Below are positions 49,273 through 60,975 of a stretch of DNA of 64,000 nucleotides, piece by piece. The DNA is taken from NCBI GenBank assembly GCA_951804985.1, contig OX638131.1, positions 37,665,544 to 37,729,543 of the forward strand. Direction: 5' to 3'. Within the stretch, counting starts at the first letter, position 1, and each line of letters starts with the position of its first letter. The notes under the pieces were generated by a model. It was not told the DNA's origin. It ran no database searches and saw nothing but the letters and a program-made list of their open reading frames with translations. Source of the stretch: Dryomyza anilis. Lineage: Eukaryota; Arthropoda; Insecta; Diptera; Dryomyzidae. Made by a program: the position numbers and the translations under genes.

Positions 49273-51365
49273 CAAACTCACCACACTAAAACTAACCAAA
49301 CTAAAACTCACCATACTAAAATTCACCCTTAAATTAACCACACTAAAACCCACCACACTATAATTCACCACACTAAAACTCACCACACTAAAATTCACCA
49401 CACTAAAACTCACCACACTAAAACTCACCACACTAAAACTCACCACACAAAAACTCACCACACTAAAACTCACCACACAAAAACTCACCACACTAAAACT
49501 CACCACACTAAAACTCACTACACTTAAACTCACCACACTTAAACTCACCTCACAAAAATTCAACACACTAAAACTCACCACACCAAAACTCACCACACTA
49601 AAACTCACCACACTAAAACTCACCACACTAAAACTCACCACACAGAATCTCACCACACTAAAACTCACCACACTTAAACTCACCACACTAAAACTCACCA
49701 CACTAAAACTCACCACACTTAAACTCACTACACTAAAACTCACCACACTTAAACTCACCACACAAAAATTTAACACACTAAAATTCACCACACTAAAACC
49801 CACCACACTAAAATTTCACCACACTAAAACTCACCACACTAAAATTCACCACACTAAAACTCACCACACTAAAATTTCACCACACTAAAACTCACCACAC
49901 TAAAACTCACCACACAAAAACTCACCACACTAAAACTCACCACACTAAAACTCACCACACTAAAACTCACCACACTAAAACTCACCACACTAAAACTCAC
50001 CACACAAAATCTCACCACACTAAAACTCACCACACTAAAACTCACCACACAAAAACTCACCACACTAAAACTCACCACACTAAAACTCACCACACAAAAA
50101 CTCACCACACTAAAACTTACCACACTTAAACTCATCTCACAAAAATTCAACACACTAAAACTCACCACACCAAAACTCACCACACTAAAACTCACCACAC
50201 TAAAACTCACCACACAAAATCTCACCACACTAAAACTCACCACACTAAAACTCACCACACAAAATCTCACCACACTAAAACTCACCACACTAAAACTCAC
50301 CACACTAAAACTCACCACACTTAAACTCACCACACTAAAACTCACCACACCTTAACTCACCACACTAAAATTCACCACACTAAAATTCACCACACTAAAA
50401 CTCACCACACTAAAATTTCACCACATTAAAACTCACCACACTAAAACTCACTACACTAAAACTCACCACACTAAAACTCACCACACTAAAACTCACCACA
50501 CAAAATCTCACCACACTAAAACTCACCACACTAAAACTCACCACACTTAAACTCACCACACAAATATTTAACACACTAAAATTCACCACACTTAAACTCA
50601 CCATACCAAAACTCTCCACACTAAAACTTACCACACTTAAACTCACCACACTAAAACTCACCACACTAAAACTCACCACACTAAAACTAACCACATAAAA
50701 ATTCAACACACTAAAATTCACCACACTTAAACTCACCACACTAAAATTTCACCACACTAAAACTCACCACACTAAAACTCACCGCACTAAAATTCACCAC
50801 ACTAAAACCCACCACACAAAAACTCACCACACTAAAATTTCACCACATTAAAATTCACCACTTTTAAACTCACCACATTAAAACTCACTACACTCAAATT
50901 TCGATACACTAAAACTCACCACACTAAAACTCACCGCACTAAAATTCACCACACTAAAACCCACCACACTATAATTAACCACACTAAAACTCACCACCCT
51001 AAAATTCACTACACTAAAACTCACCACAATAAAATTCATCACATTAAAATTCATCACACTAAAACTCACCACAATAAAAATCACCACACTAAAACTCGCT
51101 ACACTAAAACACGCCACAATAAAACACGCCACATTAAAATTCACCACACTAAAACCCACCACACTATAATTGACCACACTAAAACTCACCACACTTAAAA
51201 ACACCACACTTAAACTCACCACACTCAAACTCACCACACTGAAACTCACCACACTAAAACTCACCACACCAAAACTAACCACAATTAAACTCACCACTCC
51301 AAAATTCACCACATCTAAACTCACCACACCGAAACTTACTACATTAAAACCCACCACACTAAAAC
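49273..51365. repeat. 15-bp minisatellite, about 2.1 kb, nearly G-free on the + strand
   Basis: The unit is CTCACCACACTAAAA with variants TTCACC, CCCACC, TTAAA and CAAAAA; the length allows about 140 units. The + strand is almost devoid of G. As 15 is divisible by three, the minus strand stays open as (V-V-S-F-S)n, giving frames of 197, 159, 109 and 159 codons that are not proteins. Variation rises towards 50760-51365. Confidence 0.97.
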
Positions 51366-51500
51366 TTCTACTGGGAAAAACTCTACGGGGAAGAATTCTA
51401 CGGGAAAGAATTCTACCGGGAACAATTCTACGTTGAGAATTCTACGGGAAAGCGTTCTATGTGGATTTTCCGGGAAGATTTCTACTGGGAATAATTCTGC
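51366..51500. repeat. Short degenerate array (GGGAAGAATTCTAC)
   Basis: About eight units of GGGAA(A/G)(A/C)ATTCTAC follow the minisatellite. They make the minus strand read FFPVEFFPVE, which is not a protein. Confidence 0.85.
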
Positions 51501-52739
51501 GGAGAAGCGCAATCTGAGAAAAAATTGTCTTTGAGAAAAGTTGTTTTGGCGGAGAATTATTTGGTTACCACATTTATAAAACCAATAAAAAAATTTCAAC
51601 AGCTAAGCACGAGCCCCTCATATAAAAAATAAAATGTTTTTTATATTAATAAAATTGCTCCATATCTTTGAATTCAGAAAATCTTGGCACGAGTCGTGCA
51701 CGGGTCCAGCTAGTATAAAATAAAATAGAATAAACGATTTACTACGAATATTGGTATGGTTTCAGTTCGTAAACATAAATTTGGGTTCAGTTTTGCATAA
51801 ATATCAAGTTGATTTCATTCCATTGTTATCTAAATACAACACTATACAATTCTTATGGGTAACATGCGGAGGGTTTATACATAACCAACAAATAGGCAAC
51901 AGAAGAGGAGAAAGTGTATAAGGTAAGTAAACGGTTTCAGATTAATATACAGAGATTAAATTAAATAATAATAATAAAAAAAAAATAAAATAAACAATTC
52001 AATTACATAATGTATTCAAAGAAGTCATTTACTATATTTTTTACTTTTAGTTACTTTCAACATATCGCCAGACAGACACACGAACAAACAGATGGGGCTG
52101 ACAGACGGACAAAGTAAAACAAAACATAATAGCGACAAAGCAAGATCGAAAAAACAACAACTATACGAACACGTGTTCATTGAATTTTGGTACGAAAACA
52201 ACAACAACATTTTTGATAACAAAGAAATTAATAACTGAATTCAAGACTTATTCTATTTAGTTACTTTTTTGATACCTAAGAAATTAATAACTGAATCCAA
52301 GAATAATTCTACTTAGTTACTTTTTTGATACCCAAGAAATTAATAACTGAATCTAAGAATAATTCTACTTAGTTACTTTTGTTACCTATCCATTTTGATG
52401 ACACTAATGAAGAATCTTCCACAAATAAACACAACTACGCCTGTTACAATTTTCAGATAACTCTTTATTGACAAACAAATAATTCCTCGCCCACTTGTTT
52501 ATTTTAAAAAACCTCCTTCATTATTCAAAATCAGTTAACACTTTTTTTAATTAAGAAAATCAATTTCTTGAAATTAAGAATTTTTCGGTTTAGCAGTATA
52601 TCACTCCGTATTCTACTTCTTGATTTTAGAACTTTTTTCCCTCCGTGTAAATATACCCATTTTCATGTATTTTGAGTAACCAAATTAAATAATTTGAAGG
52701 ACATACAAATACAAAATATTATTTTCTGTTTTTTTCAGG

Positions 52740-53030
52740 TAACATTAATAATTATTTCTAAAGCTTTAAAATAATGATCCAAATTAAAATAACGGAAGAA
52801 TTTCGATTTTTGTATACGGGTTTTCGATATCCCGTCCGGAACCAAAAAAAAACATTTTATTCCATAGTAAACTGAAACAATTTTTTAAAGAGTTGAATCA
52901 ACTGTTTCTAAAGCAGAATTTTCTCGGCATTTCTAAAAATGTAAACATAGGAACAAAGTGTGCATATACAAAAATAAAGTAAATTGCCTCAGCCATGTTC
53001 AAAGATAACACTACACAACAGCAGTCAAGG
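52740..53030 (-). repeat. Family G fragment
   Basis: Inverted relative of about 2800-3320: ATATCCCGTCCGGAACC, TTTTTTAAAGAGTTGAATCA and GGAACAAAGTGTGCATATAC. An internal deletion is present relative to the longer copy. Confidence 0.6.
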
Positions 53031-53639
53031 TTATTATTGTATTATGTAAAATGACGCCCTTATTTCGAAAATATGATTTAATAATGTGTCTTTGGATAGG
53101 TTTACAAAATATGGGCCAATAACTTTTGGACCGAGCTTTCATAAAGGTGGTCACATATATTTGCAAATATTTCGAGTTCTAAATAACACATATGATCAAA
53201 TGTTAGATCGAACAATATACATTTTTTAGAACATTTTTGAATTGGTTCATTAGTTTAAGAGAACTCGAAAGGATAACTTGAAAACACCTTTTTTTTCAAC
53301 AAAAATTTAAGAAAAAATTGATTTAAAAAAATGGAAAAAAATCGAGAAGGTAAGATGATAGACAAATTTTAATTTTTCAAAATTAGTGCACACTCCGTCG
53401 AAGAAATTGAGCTATAAATTACAAAAATATATGGATAACATTTGAGGATAAAAAAAGTTATGTGAAAGCAATATAATTGAGTGCTGTACAAATAGGCATG
53501 AAAATAAAAATGTAAGCGGATCACGATTATTTTTTGAGCAACTATTGATAGATGATTGCTTGTAATTAATTTTAAATTTTATAACTTTATCTTTAATACT
53601 TAACGAGATATGTGATCCTAAAAAGTAAACCCATATTTC

Positions 53640-53930
53640 GTAGTTGATGTAGTAGATTACGTTGATTAAATCGACTCATTTTCGAACTTCGAATTACTAT
53701 TCTACTAAAATATATTGACAATAAATTTTACATCATTCGGAATAGCAGTTTTAAAGTTACCGTGTATAGGCGGACAGACAGACGGTCATATCTAAATCGA
53801 CTCGGAAAGTGATGTTGACCAAGAAAATATATACTTTTTCATACCAGTCACGCCTACTAAGAGGCGCTAAAATATCCTCACATATATTTTATAACTTGTA
53901 ACCCAGGGTATAGGGCACAAACATATTATG
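53640..53930 (-). repeat. Family A fragment
   Basis: GGACAGACAGACGGTCATAT, AAATCGACTCGGAAAGTGAT, AAAATATATACTTTTTCATA and CACGCCTACTAAGAGGCG are diverged forms of the family core. Confidence 0.6.
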
Positions 53931-54419
53931 CGATTTTTTTAGTTAATACCCAATGGTAATGCTTTCACATGATTTTTTCTGTTCTCAAAACGTATCCATA
54001 GATTTCTTTTAGTTTTACATCATTTTCTTTAAAAATGTACAGGCTAATTTTGGAATATTACAAACTGTGCATCATCTTGCGTTCTTAATTTTTCGTCATT
54101 TTTTAAATGCATTTTTTAATAAAATTTTGGTCGACAAAATTTACATTTTTTGAGTTTTCTGTAGAGTTTTCTTAAACCAGTAAACAAATTCCGAACTATT
54201 GTAAGAAATGTTTATTGAATATTTAATTATCTTTCATTCGATAGAACAATTGAGTGTATGGGTTACCTTTTTGAAAGCTCTGTACAAAAGTTATTGCCCG
54301 AAATCTCGTAATCCTATCCGTAGATTTTTTTTTAATTTATATATTCAAATTCTGCGAGTCATTTTCAACAATAAAAAAATAATGGAATTTACTGCGCAAA
54401 CTTTTTTTCTCATTTTGTT

Positions 54420-55132
54420 GTGTAGTGTAATTCAAAACCAGTTGGGAAGGTTAGATCACATGGAAAATTTTAAAGTAGGTGTTATTATGATAGTTAGGAT
54501 TATCAAAATTATAGTCGGTCTAAGCCGACTATAAATACCCTACACATATGTGTGGTTACCATTCAAAGTGGTATATAGGTCATCAGGGTATACGAATCCT
54601 GATAATAACTACAAACTTTCCATCCGTGAAGAATTTCCATTCATTTGATACCCATATTTACAAATGGGTAGATGTACCGAATTTCGAATTTTTTTTTGGT
54701 AACCACAACTCGTTTCGCAGGAAAACATTATTTTCATGTATTTCAGCATGATGTCAATATATATTTGTATACAGTAAAATTGATCTGAAGATGTAAATTT
54801 TATATGAGGTATTTGAACATAAGTGGTCGGTTCTCAGGTCACAATAGACCGATCATGCCAATTTTCTTGTTCAGACAGCTTAGATATATAAGTAAAGTTT
54901 AATTGCTCTAGCTCTTTTACTTTTTCCGTAATCGTGATTTCAACAGACAGACAGAATGACAGACGGACAGACAGACAGACAGACAGAGAGACGGACTTAC
55001 AGACGGACATCGCTAAATCGACTCAGGAGGTCATGCTGATCAAGAATATATATACTTTTCCATACCGGAGATGCTTTCTTCAGGGTGTTACAAACTGAAT
55101 ATACCCTTTCACTCTTAGTGTAGGGTATAAAA
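54420..55132 (-). repeat. Family A repeat, most complete copy
   Basis: It contains TTGGGAAGGTTAGATCACA, TAGTCGGTCTAAGCCGACTA followed by TAAATACCCTACAC, the segment matching 1-160, a (CAGA)n run, TATATATACTTTTCCATACC, and the end CACTCTTAGTGTAGGGTATA. It lacks any transposase. A 108-codon frame at 54208-54534 has no recognisable motif. Confidence 0.65.
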
Positions 55133-55341
55133 ATATATTGCACGCAAAAAGTAGTTTTAGAATAAAAATCGTACTGTAATTTCTAAAGTAGGTGATTTCA
55201 AAGCACATGATTTCAAATATTTTATAATCATTTGTACACGAAATTCGCTGACTTTTTGGAATATCTATATGAACCTCGATATTTACTTTCGTTTTTGTCC
55301 CGTCCGGTACGCCCACTATTTTATTTTTATTTTTTGATCAA

Positions 55342-55802
55342 CACACAAAAAAATATATCGTTCCCTGTAAACATTTTCTCAAACAAACACTTAAGTGTTT
55401 GCAAGCTCATTTGTAGGAAACACTTCGATGTTTCTCGCAAACACGAAAAGTGTTACAAATACGAAAAGTGTTTCCCAAAAATATTTGAAATGTTTCCAAC
55501 AAACACGAAAAGTTTTTCCCACAAACTCGAAAAGTGTTTCCCACAAATATTTGAAGTGTTTCCCACAAATATTTCAAAAATTTGGTAGTGTTTGCCAAAA
55601 AGACTTGAAGTGTTTCCGGAAAATATTTGTAGTGTTCGTCAAATTCAGTCAAAGCAAAAGGTTTTTTTTTATTGCGGCAGCCACTCATTTACGCGACATG
55701 TCGAATAATGCAGAATTCCAGGGTAGATTATTCGACAAGTCGCGTAAACGAAGGTCTGGCGAAAATAAACATTTTATTTCGACTGATATTGATGGACACT
55801 AA
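55342..55802 (+). repeat. Family X repeat, left part
   Basis: AAACACTTAAGTGTTTGCAA followed by repeated AACACGAAAAGTGTTTCCCA and CACAAATATTTGAAGTGTTT units. A short frame ATGTCGAATAATGC.. (MSNNAEFQGRLFDKSRKRR..) lies at 55699-55801, with inverted TCGACATGTCG-like words. The family continues after a LINE insertion. Confidence 0.6.
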
Positions 55803-56144
55803 GGAAACACTATAACACATCGGTCGTGTGTTCTCTCGTTCTACTAGAGCATAGAACCAAGCCCATCCCTTCGTAGTCCACACGGTTCCCAACAGAACCA
55901 CGCATTACAGAGAAAATTCGTTCTTCAGTCGCACGATTCGTTTGTGGACCAATCTCCCTGCGTCTGTTTTTACCGACATTTATAATATTGGGAAATTTAA
56001 AGCAAACATCCACCGACACTACTCCATCTTTCCTCGTCCTTTGAACCTATAATCCTTTCTTACGATCAACACTGTGCATTGCACGAATAGGGGGAATCCC
56101 CTGAACGTTGGTTAATTTGTAAAAAAAAAAAAAAATTAAACTGA
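55803..56144 (+). mobile_element. LINE 3' end, same family as 27379-29140
   Basis: It contains CGTTCTACTAGAGCATAGAA, GTTTGTGGACCAATCTCCCT, CTTACGATCAACACTGTGCA and the end GGTTAATTTGT plus an A-run (56119-56133). It encodes the remnant of the C-terminal RT segment in broken frames. It interrupts family X. Confidence 0.8.
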
Positions 56145-56600
56145 CTGGGTTTTCAGATGATTTGCACAAAATTGCGGCAGTGTTTCTGCAGTCATCTGTT
56201 TTGGATGATGTGAAGACCGATTATGATAAATTGATGGCAGTGGCTATAGATGATAATAATTAGCTTCAGATTTCGCACAATAAGAAAATTTTGCTTCTTA
56301 TTCGACAAAAGAAGCTAATCCACGTTTATTCGTGCAAGTGTTGCATGGCACGGATAAGTTCAATTGTTCAAGTGATGCATCTTTTGTCAGTAGCTGTACG
56401 ATTTTTGGGGCAAACACTTTCAATGTAGCATTTTTACCGAGAAGCTATTAGTATTTAGGGCAAACACTTTTAAAATAGATTGCGTTCTGGGAAACACTTA
56501 GTGTTTGCCACAAAGAAATATCATGTATTTATTACTTATCTTAAACACTTTCATTATTTATTGGAAACAAATGAGTGTTTGGGAGTAATAAGGACTGCGT
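56145..56600 (+). repeat. Family X repeat, right part, with an unexplained short frame
   Basis: A 40-codon frame ends at 56263 (DDLHKIAAVFLQSSVLDDVK, then TDYDKLMAVAIDDNN). It reads like real protein rather than repeat translation. The AAACACTTTCA/AACACTTAGTGTTTG words of family X resume at 56410-56590. The origin of the frame is unknown; a captured or decayed element gene is possible. Confidence 0.45.
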
Positions 56601-56699
56601 CGAATAAAATTTTCCGTTACATATCTTCCCATAATGTGCTATTTCAAGATTCAAAATAAAAAAATTGGATCATAGTAGCTCTGAATTAAATGGCAGAAA

Positions 56700-57854
56700 G
56701 TAATTTGTGTCAGTTATAGTCAATACAAAATTTATTTAACGCGAAAATGGCAATCGAAGTGAAAGTGCGAGAAAATATAATTAAAATTTTTCAAAAACAA
56801 CCTAGTTGGTCTTTTAAAAAAATTGCCAAGGAGGTAGGGGCTAACCCTAAGACCATATCTCGCGTTATCAACCGCTTTAAGAAAGACCTGAGTATTGATC
56901 GGAAGAACAGTTCTGGTAAAAAAAAGGCCCACATGATCGTGAAAAGTCGAAAAGTGTGAATATTTTAAAGAAAGATCCAAGCATATCCGGAAGGAAATTG
57001 GCGAGAAAGGCGGATTGCTCCGAATCTTTCGTGCGCAGGACTAAGAAAGAAGCTGAGCTGAAGACGTACAAGGTCCAAAAAGTTCCGGATAGAAATGCCG
57101 TCAAGAATGAAACCGCAAAACAACGAGATAAAAAGCTGAACCAAGATTTTTTTTAAATTCGATTGCTGCATAATGGACGACGAAATTTATGTTTTAGTGG
57201 ACTTTTCTCAGCTACCTGGGCAGGAATTTTATACAGCCGATTCTCGAGGAAATGTCACTGAAAAATTCAAATCAAAAAAAATGACAAAATTCCCAAAGAA
57301 ATTCCTTGTTTGGCAGGCAATTTGCAGTTGTGGAAAAAGGAGCAGCTCATTCGTGACATCGGGTATAATTAATAGCGAAATATATGTGAAGGAATGCTTG
57401 CAAAAGAGATTGCTTCCATTTTTACGCCAACATGAAGTGTCCACATTTTTTTGGCCTGACCTCGCTTCATGTCACTACAGCAAAACGGCCTTAGAGTGGA
57501 TCCAACAAAATGCAGTGATTTTGGTGCCTAGAGAAGCCAATCCACCAAACTGTCCAGAACTCAGGCCGATTGAGAGATACTGGGCCTTAGTAAAAAGGGA
57601 TATGAAGACAACAAAAAAAGTGGCCAAAGACCTTCAAGACTTTAAATGAAAGTGGTCTTCAGCAGTTGTGAGGGTGTCGGACACTACCATTACAACATTA
57701 ATGGAAGGGGTTCCGGAAAAATTAAAACTTTTTATTAAAAAATATTAATTTCTGGTTTTTTATATTTTTTTTAAAATCTAAAATGAATTTGCAAAATAAC
57801 CGATAGATTCCCACAAGTATTTTATAAACATTACTTTTTTAGAGTGTACTGTAT
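56700..57854 (+). mobile_element. DD37E-type Tc1/mariner element, degenerate
   Basis: It holds a nearly full-length but broken transposase. A right terminus, TACAGTACACTCT read inward, is present at about 57842-57854 next to TA. I could not find the matching left terminus upstream of 56747, so the left end may be lost or diverged. Confidence 0.7.
56747..57748 (+). pseudogene. DD37E-type transposase, two frameshifts and a stop
   Basis: The enzyme would have moved the element between TA sites. The N-terminal part shows a helix-turn-helix (SFKKIAKEVGANPKTISRVI) and a second one (SGRKLARKADCSESFVRR). The catalytic part has CCIMDDEIYV, then FWPDLASCHYS, then NCPELRPIERYW. I count 37 residues between the second Asp and the Glu: DD37E. 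Lesions: a one-base shift at about 56956, a shift in the eight-T run at 57147-57154, and an in-frame TGA at 57647-57649. After the TGA the frame continues (KWSSAVVRVSDTTITTLMEG) to TAA 57746-57748. Length without lesions is about 333 residues, the normal size. It is non-functional. Confidence 0.88.
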
Positions 57855-57899
57855 AGAATTATATAATTTTTCGCAAATGTTTAGTCCTATTTAAATACT

Positions 57900-58060
57900 A
57901 CATGCACACAAAAAAAAAATCAAGTAAATTCATTAATATTCCATCCAGATATTTAAATTTTAAGAGTACGAATGTCCCGTTTGGAACCCTAGGAAATGCC
58001 CATATGTCTTAATTTCGACAGCTTTCCCTTACAATTTTGACATTTTCAAACATATTTGGA
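57900..58060 (-). repeat. Family G fragment
   Basis: Inverted match to about 2735-2800: TAAGAGTACGAATGTCCCGT, TTGGAACCC and GAAATGCCCATATGTC. Confidence 0.55.
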
Positions 58061-58979
58061 ATGCATTAGATAAAATCAAATTATCTTATGACAAGAAACA
58101 ATATCTGGATACCACTACAGGAGAGAATAACTAGATTAGGATTTGTAGCAAATTTGGTTCAGTGACCTGTGTAATATAGAATGTATATTCTCATCATACA
58201 AAAGAGTTCTGAAAGATTAATGGCATTCATTTGTTTACTTTACGAAAATTATGGTTCTATGAACTCCATCATGAATAATTTTACCACCTGTATTTCAACT
58301 TTATAAAAAAATATGTTTGAAAAATTATTTTATTTCAAAACCAATTTTTTTTTATAAGTAAAAATGTCAAAAGAGTATTGAATAATAATAATAAAACAAA
58401 TTTTAATTTTTTTTTTGAGAACCCCGAATCGGTTCACGGGAAAATATGAATATTTGTACGTCAATGCAGCAAATAGTTTAGTCGGCGTTTTAGCAAATAT
58501 AATTGCTGAAACTATTGAAATGACAGCTTTTTGAAAGAAGAATCTGGGCTTCGCGCATTTTGATGTGCGACCTGTCAATTAAAAATGAAAAATTCTGAAA
58601 ATGAGAAAAATGCAATATATGTTACAACAGCTCTGGAATACGAACCATTTTTTCCAACTATGGACTTAGTCATTTTTGATCGCAACGCCTCAATGGTTTG
58701 AGTTCAATAATATTATTAAAAATTTTCTTTTTGCCAATTGTTGTTTATATTTCCGTAATTACTAATACCAGAAACATTTACTTTTTCATTATAAAACAAC
58801 AAAAAGAAAATAAGAAGGTAAAACAAAAAACTATGTAAAATATTTCAAATAAAACTCAGAATTATGCTAATTAAACCAAGATCAAAATGTTACAAAATGC
58901 ATCCTAAAAATAAATTCCACTGGATATTGCTTTACTTTAAATAAATGTATTTAACATAATAAATTAAATATGAAATCTT
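58061..58979. other. AT-rich intergenic DNA, no gene seen
   Basis: Only short frames without motifs. Confidence 0.35.
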
Positions 58980-59400
58980 ACAAAACACCCACGTAAAGTC
59001 TACCCACTCAAAGTCCTGACAGCTCAACAGCGGATTAAAGTGACCCGCATATTATTGACCTCTCGCCAATTCACCACACATGACTTCATTGCAAATGTTT
59101 CTCTCATGGTACAGATTTCAAAACAAACAATTTAAAAATTGTTTAAGAAAATATAATTAATTAATTAATTTTACATTAAGCAATGATAATAAAAATGCAC
59201 ATTGTAAACATTGAAATAATTAGCACTGGTTGACAGATTTGACATTCAATGAGCAACGTCTCCACTAAGTTCATCATTCCGCCCCGGATGTTGACACAAT
59301 GCAGTATTTTACAGTTGAAGTTGAAGGCTAAACCGGATGTGACCGCTTTAAATTAATTGTCAACCAACGCAAAAACGTGGGGTTCGTCATCGAATGCACT
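58980..59400. promoter_or_regulatory. Candidate conserved non-coding block downstream of the Ly6/QVR gene
   Basis: Non-repetitive, with balanced words (GACCCGCATATTATTGACCT, TTCATCATTCCGCCCCGGAT, ATGTGACCGCTTTAAATTAA) and homeodomain-like TTAATTAATTAATT. No copies in the window. Inference only. Confidence 0.2.
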
Positions 59401-59755
59401 AAACGCAGTTTTTTTTTTTTTGGTATTTTTAGAATTCTTTTCATAATTTTTATGTTTCTTATCGTTATCATTATTGCTATCTTTGAAACATGGCTTCAAA
59501 ATATGCGTTTACATAAATGATGGATATAATTTTCGAAATTAATTGGAAAATACGATGATGGCAAACATCATTAAAACTTTCGATTACTTATAGAAAATAT
59601 CAAATAAACATCTAAAAAAATATGAAGATAGTTGAGGATACTTTGAAAAGGAATTGTGGATAAGTCCATTTACAAAGAATGACCTTTGCCTTTTATATGT
59701 ATATTACACTCAGAAGAAACTGTGTATGATCATTAATTGTATGGTTTAAATCAAG

Positions 59756-59945
59756 AATTGAAGCCGTAACCAAAACCAATATCCGTTTAAAACCAATTCA
59801 TTTAAAAAACAGAAATCGAAACCGTTTTACGAAAATCAAAATGCACACATATCCAAAACCGATATGAACGGTTTTGGTTTCATACCAGTTTTAAAGCGGT
59901 TTTTAAACTGTATAAAATCAGACAGAAACCAATTATTTTATTTTA
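59756..59945. repeat. Degenerate AACCG-type repeat
   Basis: AAACCAAT/AACCGTTTTACG/ACCGATATGAACGG words recur. Similar text is at 61060-61160. Confidence 0.5.
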
Positions 59946-60536
59946 TATAGTAGTACAAGACATGTTTAAATGTCTTTTAATAAAATCTGTGGTTCTTAAA
60001 ATAAAAATTACTTGTTGTACAAAAATATTTAAAAGTTGTTTTTTGAGACAATATTTGTCAGAAATTTATCGAAAATTTGTTATTATTCATTCATTTGTGT
60101 AGCGGTACATCGAATTAAACACAGACGACTTCAAGCTTAACAACGCTAGTGTCGTTCGTCGTCCGACTATGCATGCGTTTTGTTATTGTTTTCTTCCATC
60201 ACTTATTTAGCGGTAAATCGTATACAACTACAAAAAAGACACGTAACTCCAAAGAAAAATCGGCAGAGTTGTGTTGTTTCTATTGCTAAGCAAGTATCTC
60301 ATCTTTTGTTTCTCACGAAAGCGTACTTACAAAAAATGTGAACACAGCATTCAAAGTTGTGATCGATTTTTTCGTGGACATTTTTTGTACAACAAACAAA
60401 ATTCGTGAGTGTTGTTCTGCAAGAGGTTTTTGTTGCCAGCTGGAAGGCTGAATTAAAATACACACATGTAGTGTGTTATGCCCCTGTTTGTTGTCATGCG
60501 ACGTATAGATGGTAGAAAATATATGTACCTTTAAAA

Positions 60537-60975
60537 TCAGCTCAATTCTAAATTAATACATTTTTGGGAGAAATTGTTGGGAGAAAAAAAAGCTTTGTAT
60601 TGAATTTACATAATAATAATAATAGTTTGGCACTACAGTCCTATAAGGACTTAGGCCGAGCTCTCTCATCATTTTGAGCTGTGCGTGTTATATTTGTACT
60701 CAAAGTGGTGGGACCTACAGTTTATTGCCGAATTCGAACGGCGGGTGAGAGCTTTTCATAGGCAATGTTTTACTCTCGTAGGTTTGCCATTTACTGCCGA
60801 GAGGTAGCGCGGTATAGAAAAATGTTTCTATGAAAAGATGTTGTTAGCCCCAGTCCAGGCTTGAACCGGGGACCTTTCGGCTCACAGTCCAACACACTAA
60901 CCACTGAGTTACCGCGGCTACTTTGCATACAAAGCATTTTTCTCCCAAATAAGTATATATTTAGAATTAAGCTAA
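60537..60975. mobile_element. Palindromic MITE family M1 with a SINE inserted
   Basis: The left end TCAGCTCAATTCTAAATTAA and right end TATATTTAGAATTAAGCTAA pair as inverted repeats. TTGGGAGAAAAAAAAGCTTT on the left pairs with AAAGCATTTTTCTCCCAA on the right. The same ends and the phrase TTGTATTGAATTTACAT occur in the 139-bp copy at 1562-1700. The S1 SINE at 60609-60921 splits the hairpin close to its centre. Confidence 0.8.
60609..60921 (-). mobile_element. tRNA-derived SINE, family S1, full-length copy
   Basis: On the minus strand: head with GCGGTAACTCAGTGGTTAGT, B-box GGTTCAAGCC, complete body and an (ATT)n tail seen here as TAATAATAATAATAG at 60610-60624. Intact apart from substitutions. 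Nested in a MITE. Confidence 0.9.

Larger units (their letters stand above)
48003..51713 (+). mobile_element. Complete non-autonomous Helitron, 3.7 kb, with expanded tandem arrays
   Basis: The 5' end is TCCTATTAATATAATAAATC after an A (48002). The 3' end is CTAG (51710-51713) followed by T. This is the Helitron signature A|TC...CTAG|T. A hairpin GCACGA-G-TCGTGC (51687-51699) sits about ten bases before CTAG, also as expected. No Rep/helicase is encoded, so it depends on enzymes from elsewhere. The interior is four tandem arrays: 8 bp, 282 bp, 15 bp and about 15 bp. Confidence 0.9.
47418..52647. mobile_element. Long inverted-repeat (fold-back) element containing a nested Helitron
   Basis: The outer termini are CACGGAGGGAAA at 47418 and TTTCCCTCCGTG ending at 52647, each bordered by TA. 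Complementarity continues inward. CTTAGGTATCAAAATAGTAA near 47830 pairs with three copies of TTAGTTACTTTTTTGATACC near 52258-52385. AACACGTGTTCAT lies on both sides, as do CTGTTGAAAGTAACTAA and TTAGTTACTTTCAACA. The arms are about 450-600 bp. No transposase is seen. Removing the Helitron leaves an element of about 1.5 kb. Confidence 0.8.

Noticed and set aside
49213..51357. Long minus-strand frames of 109-197 codons reading VVSFSVVSFS
   Set aside because: They are translations of a 15-bp minisatellite, whose length is a multiple of three; no start context, domain or codon bias.
54208..54534. 108-codon hydrophobic frame
   Set aside because: AT-rich, next to a family A repeat, no recognisable motif and no splice or start support.
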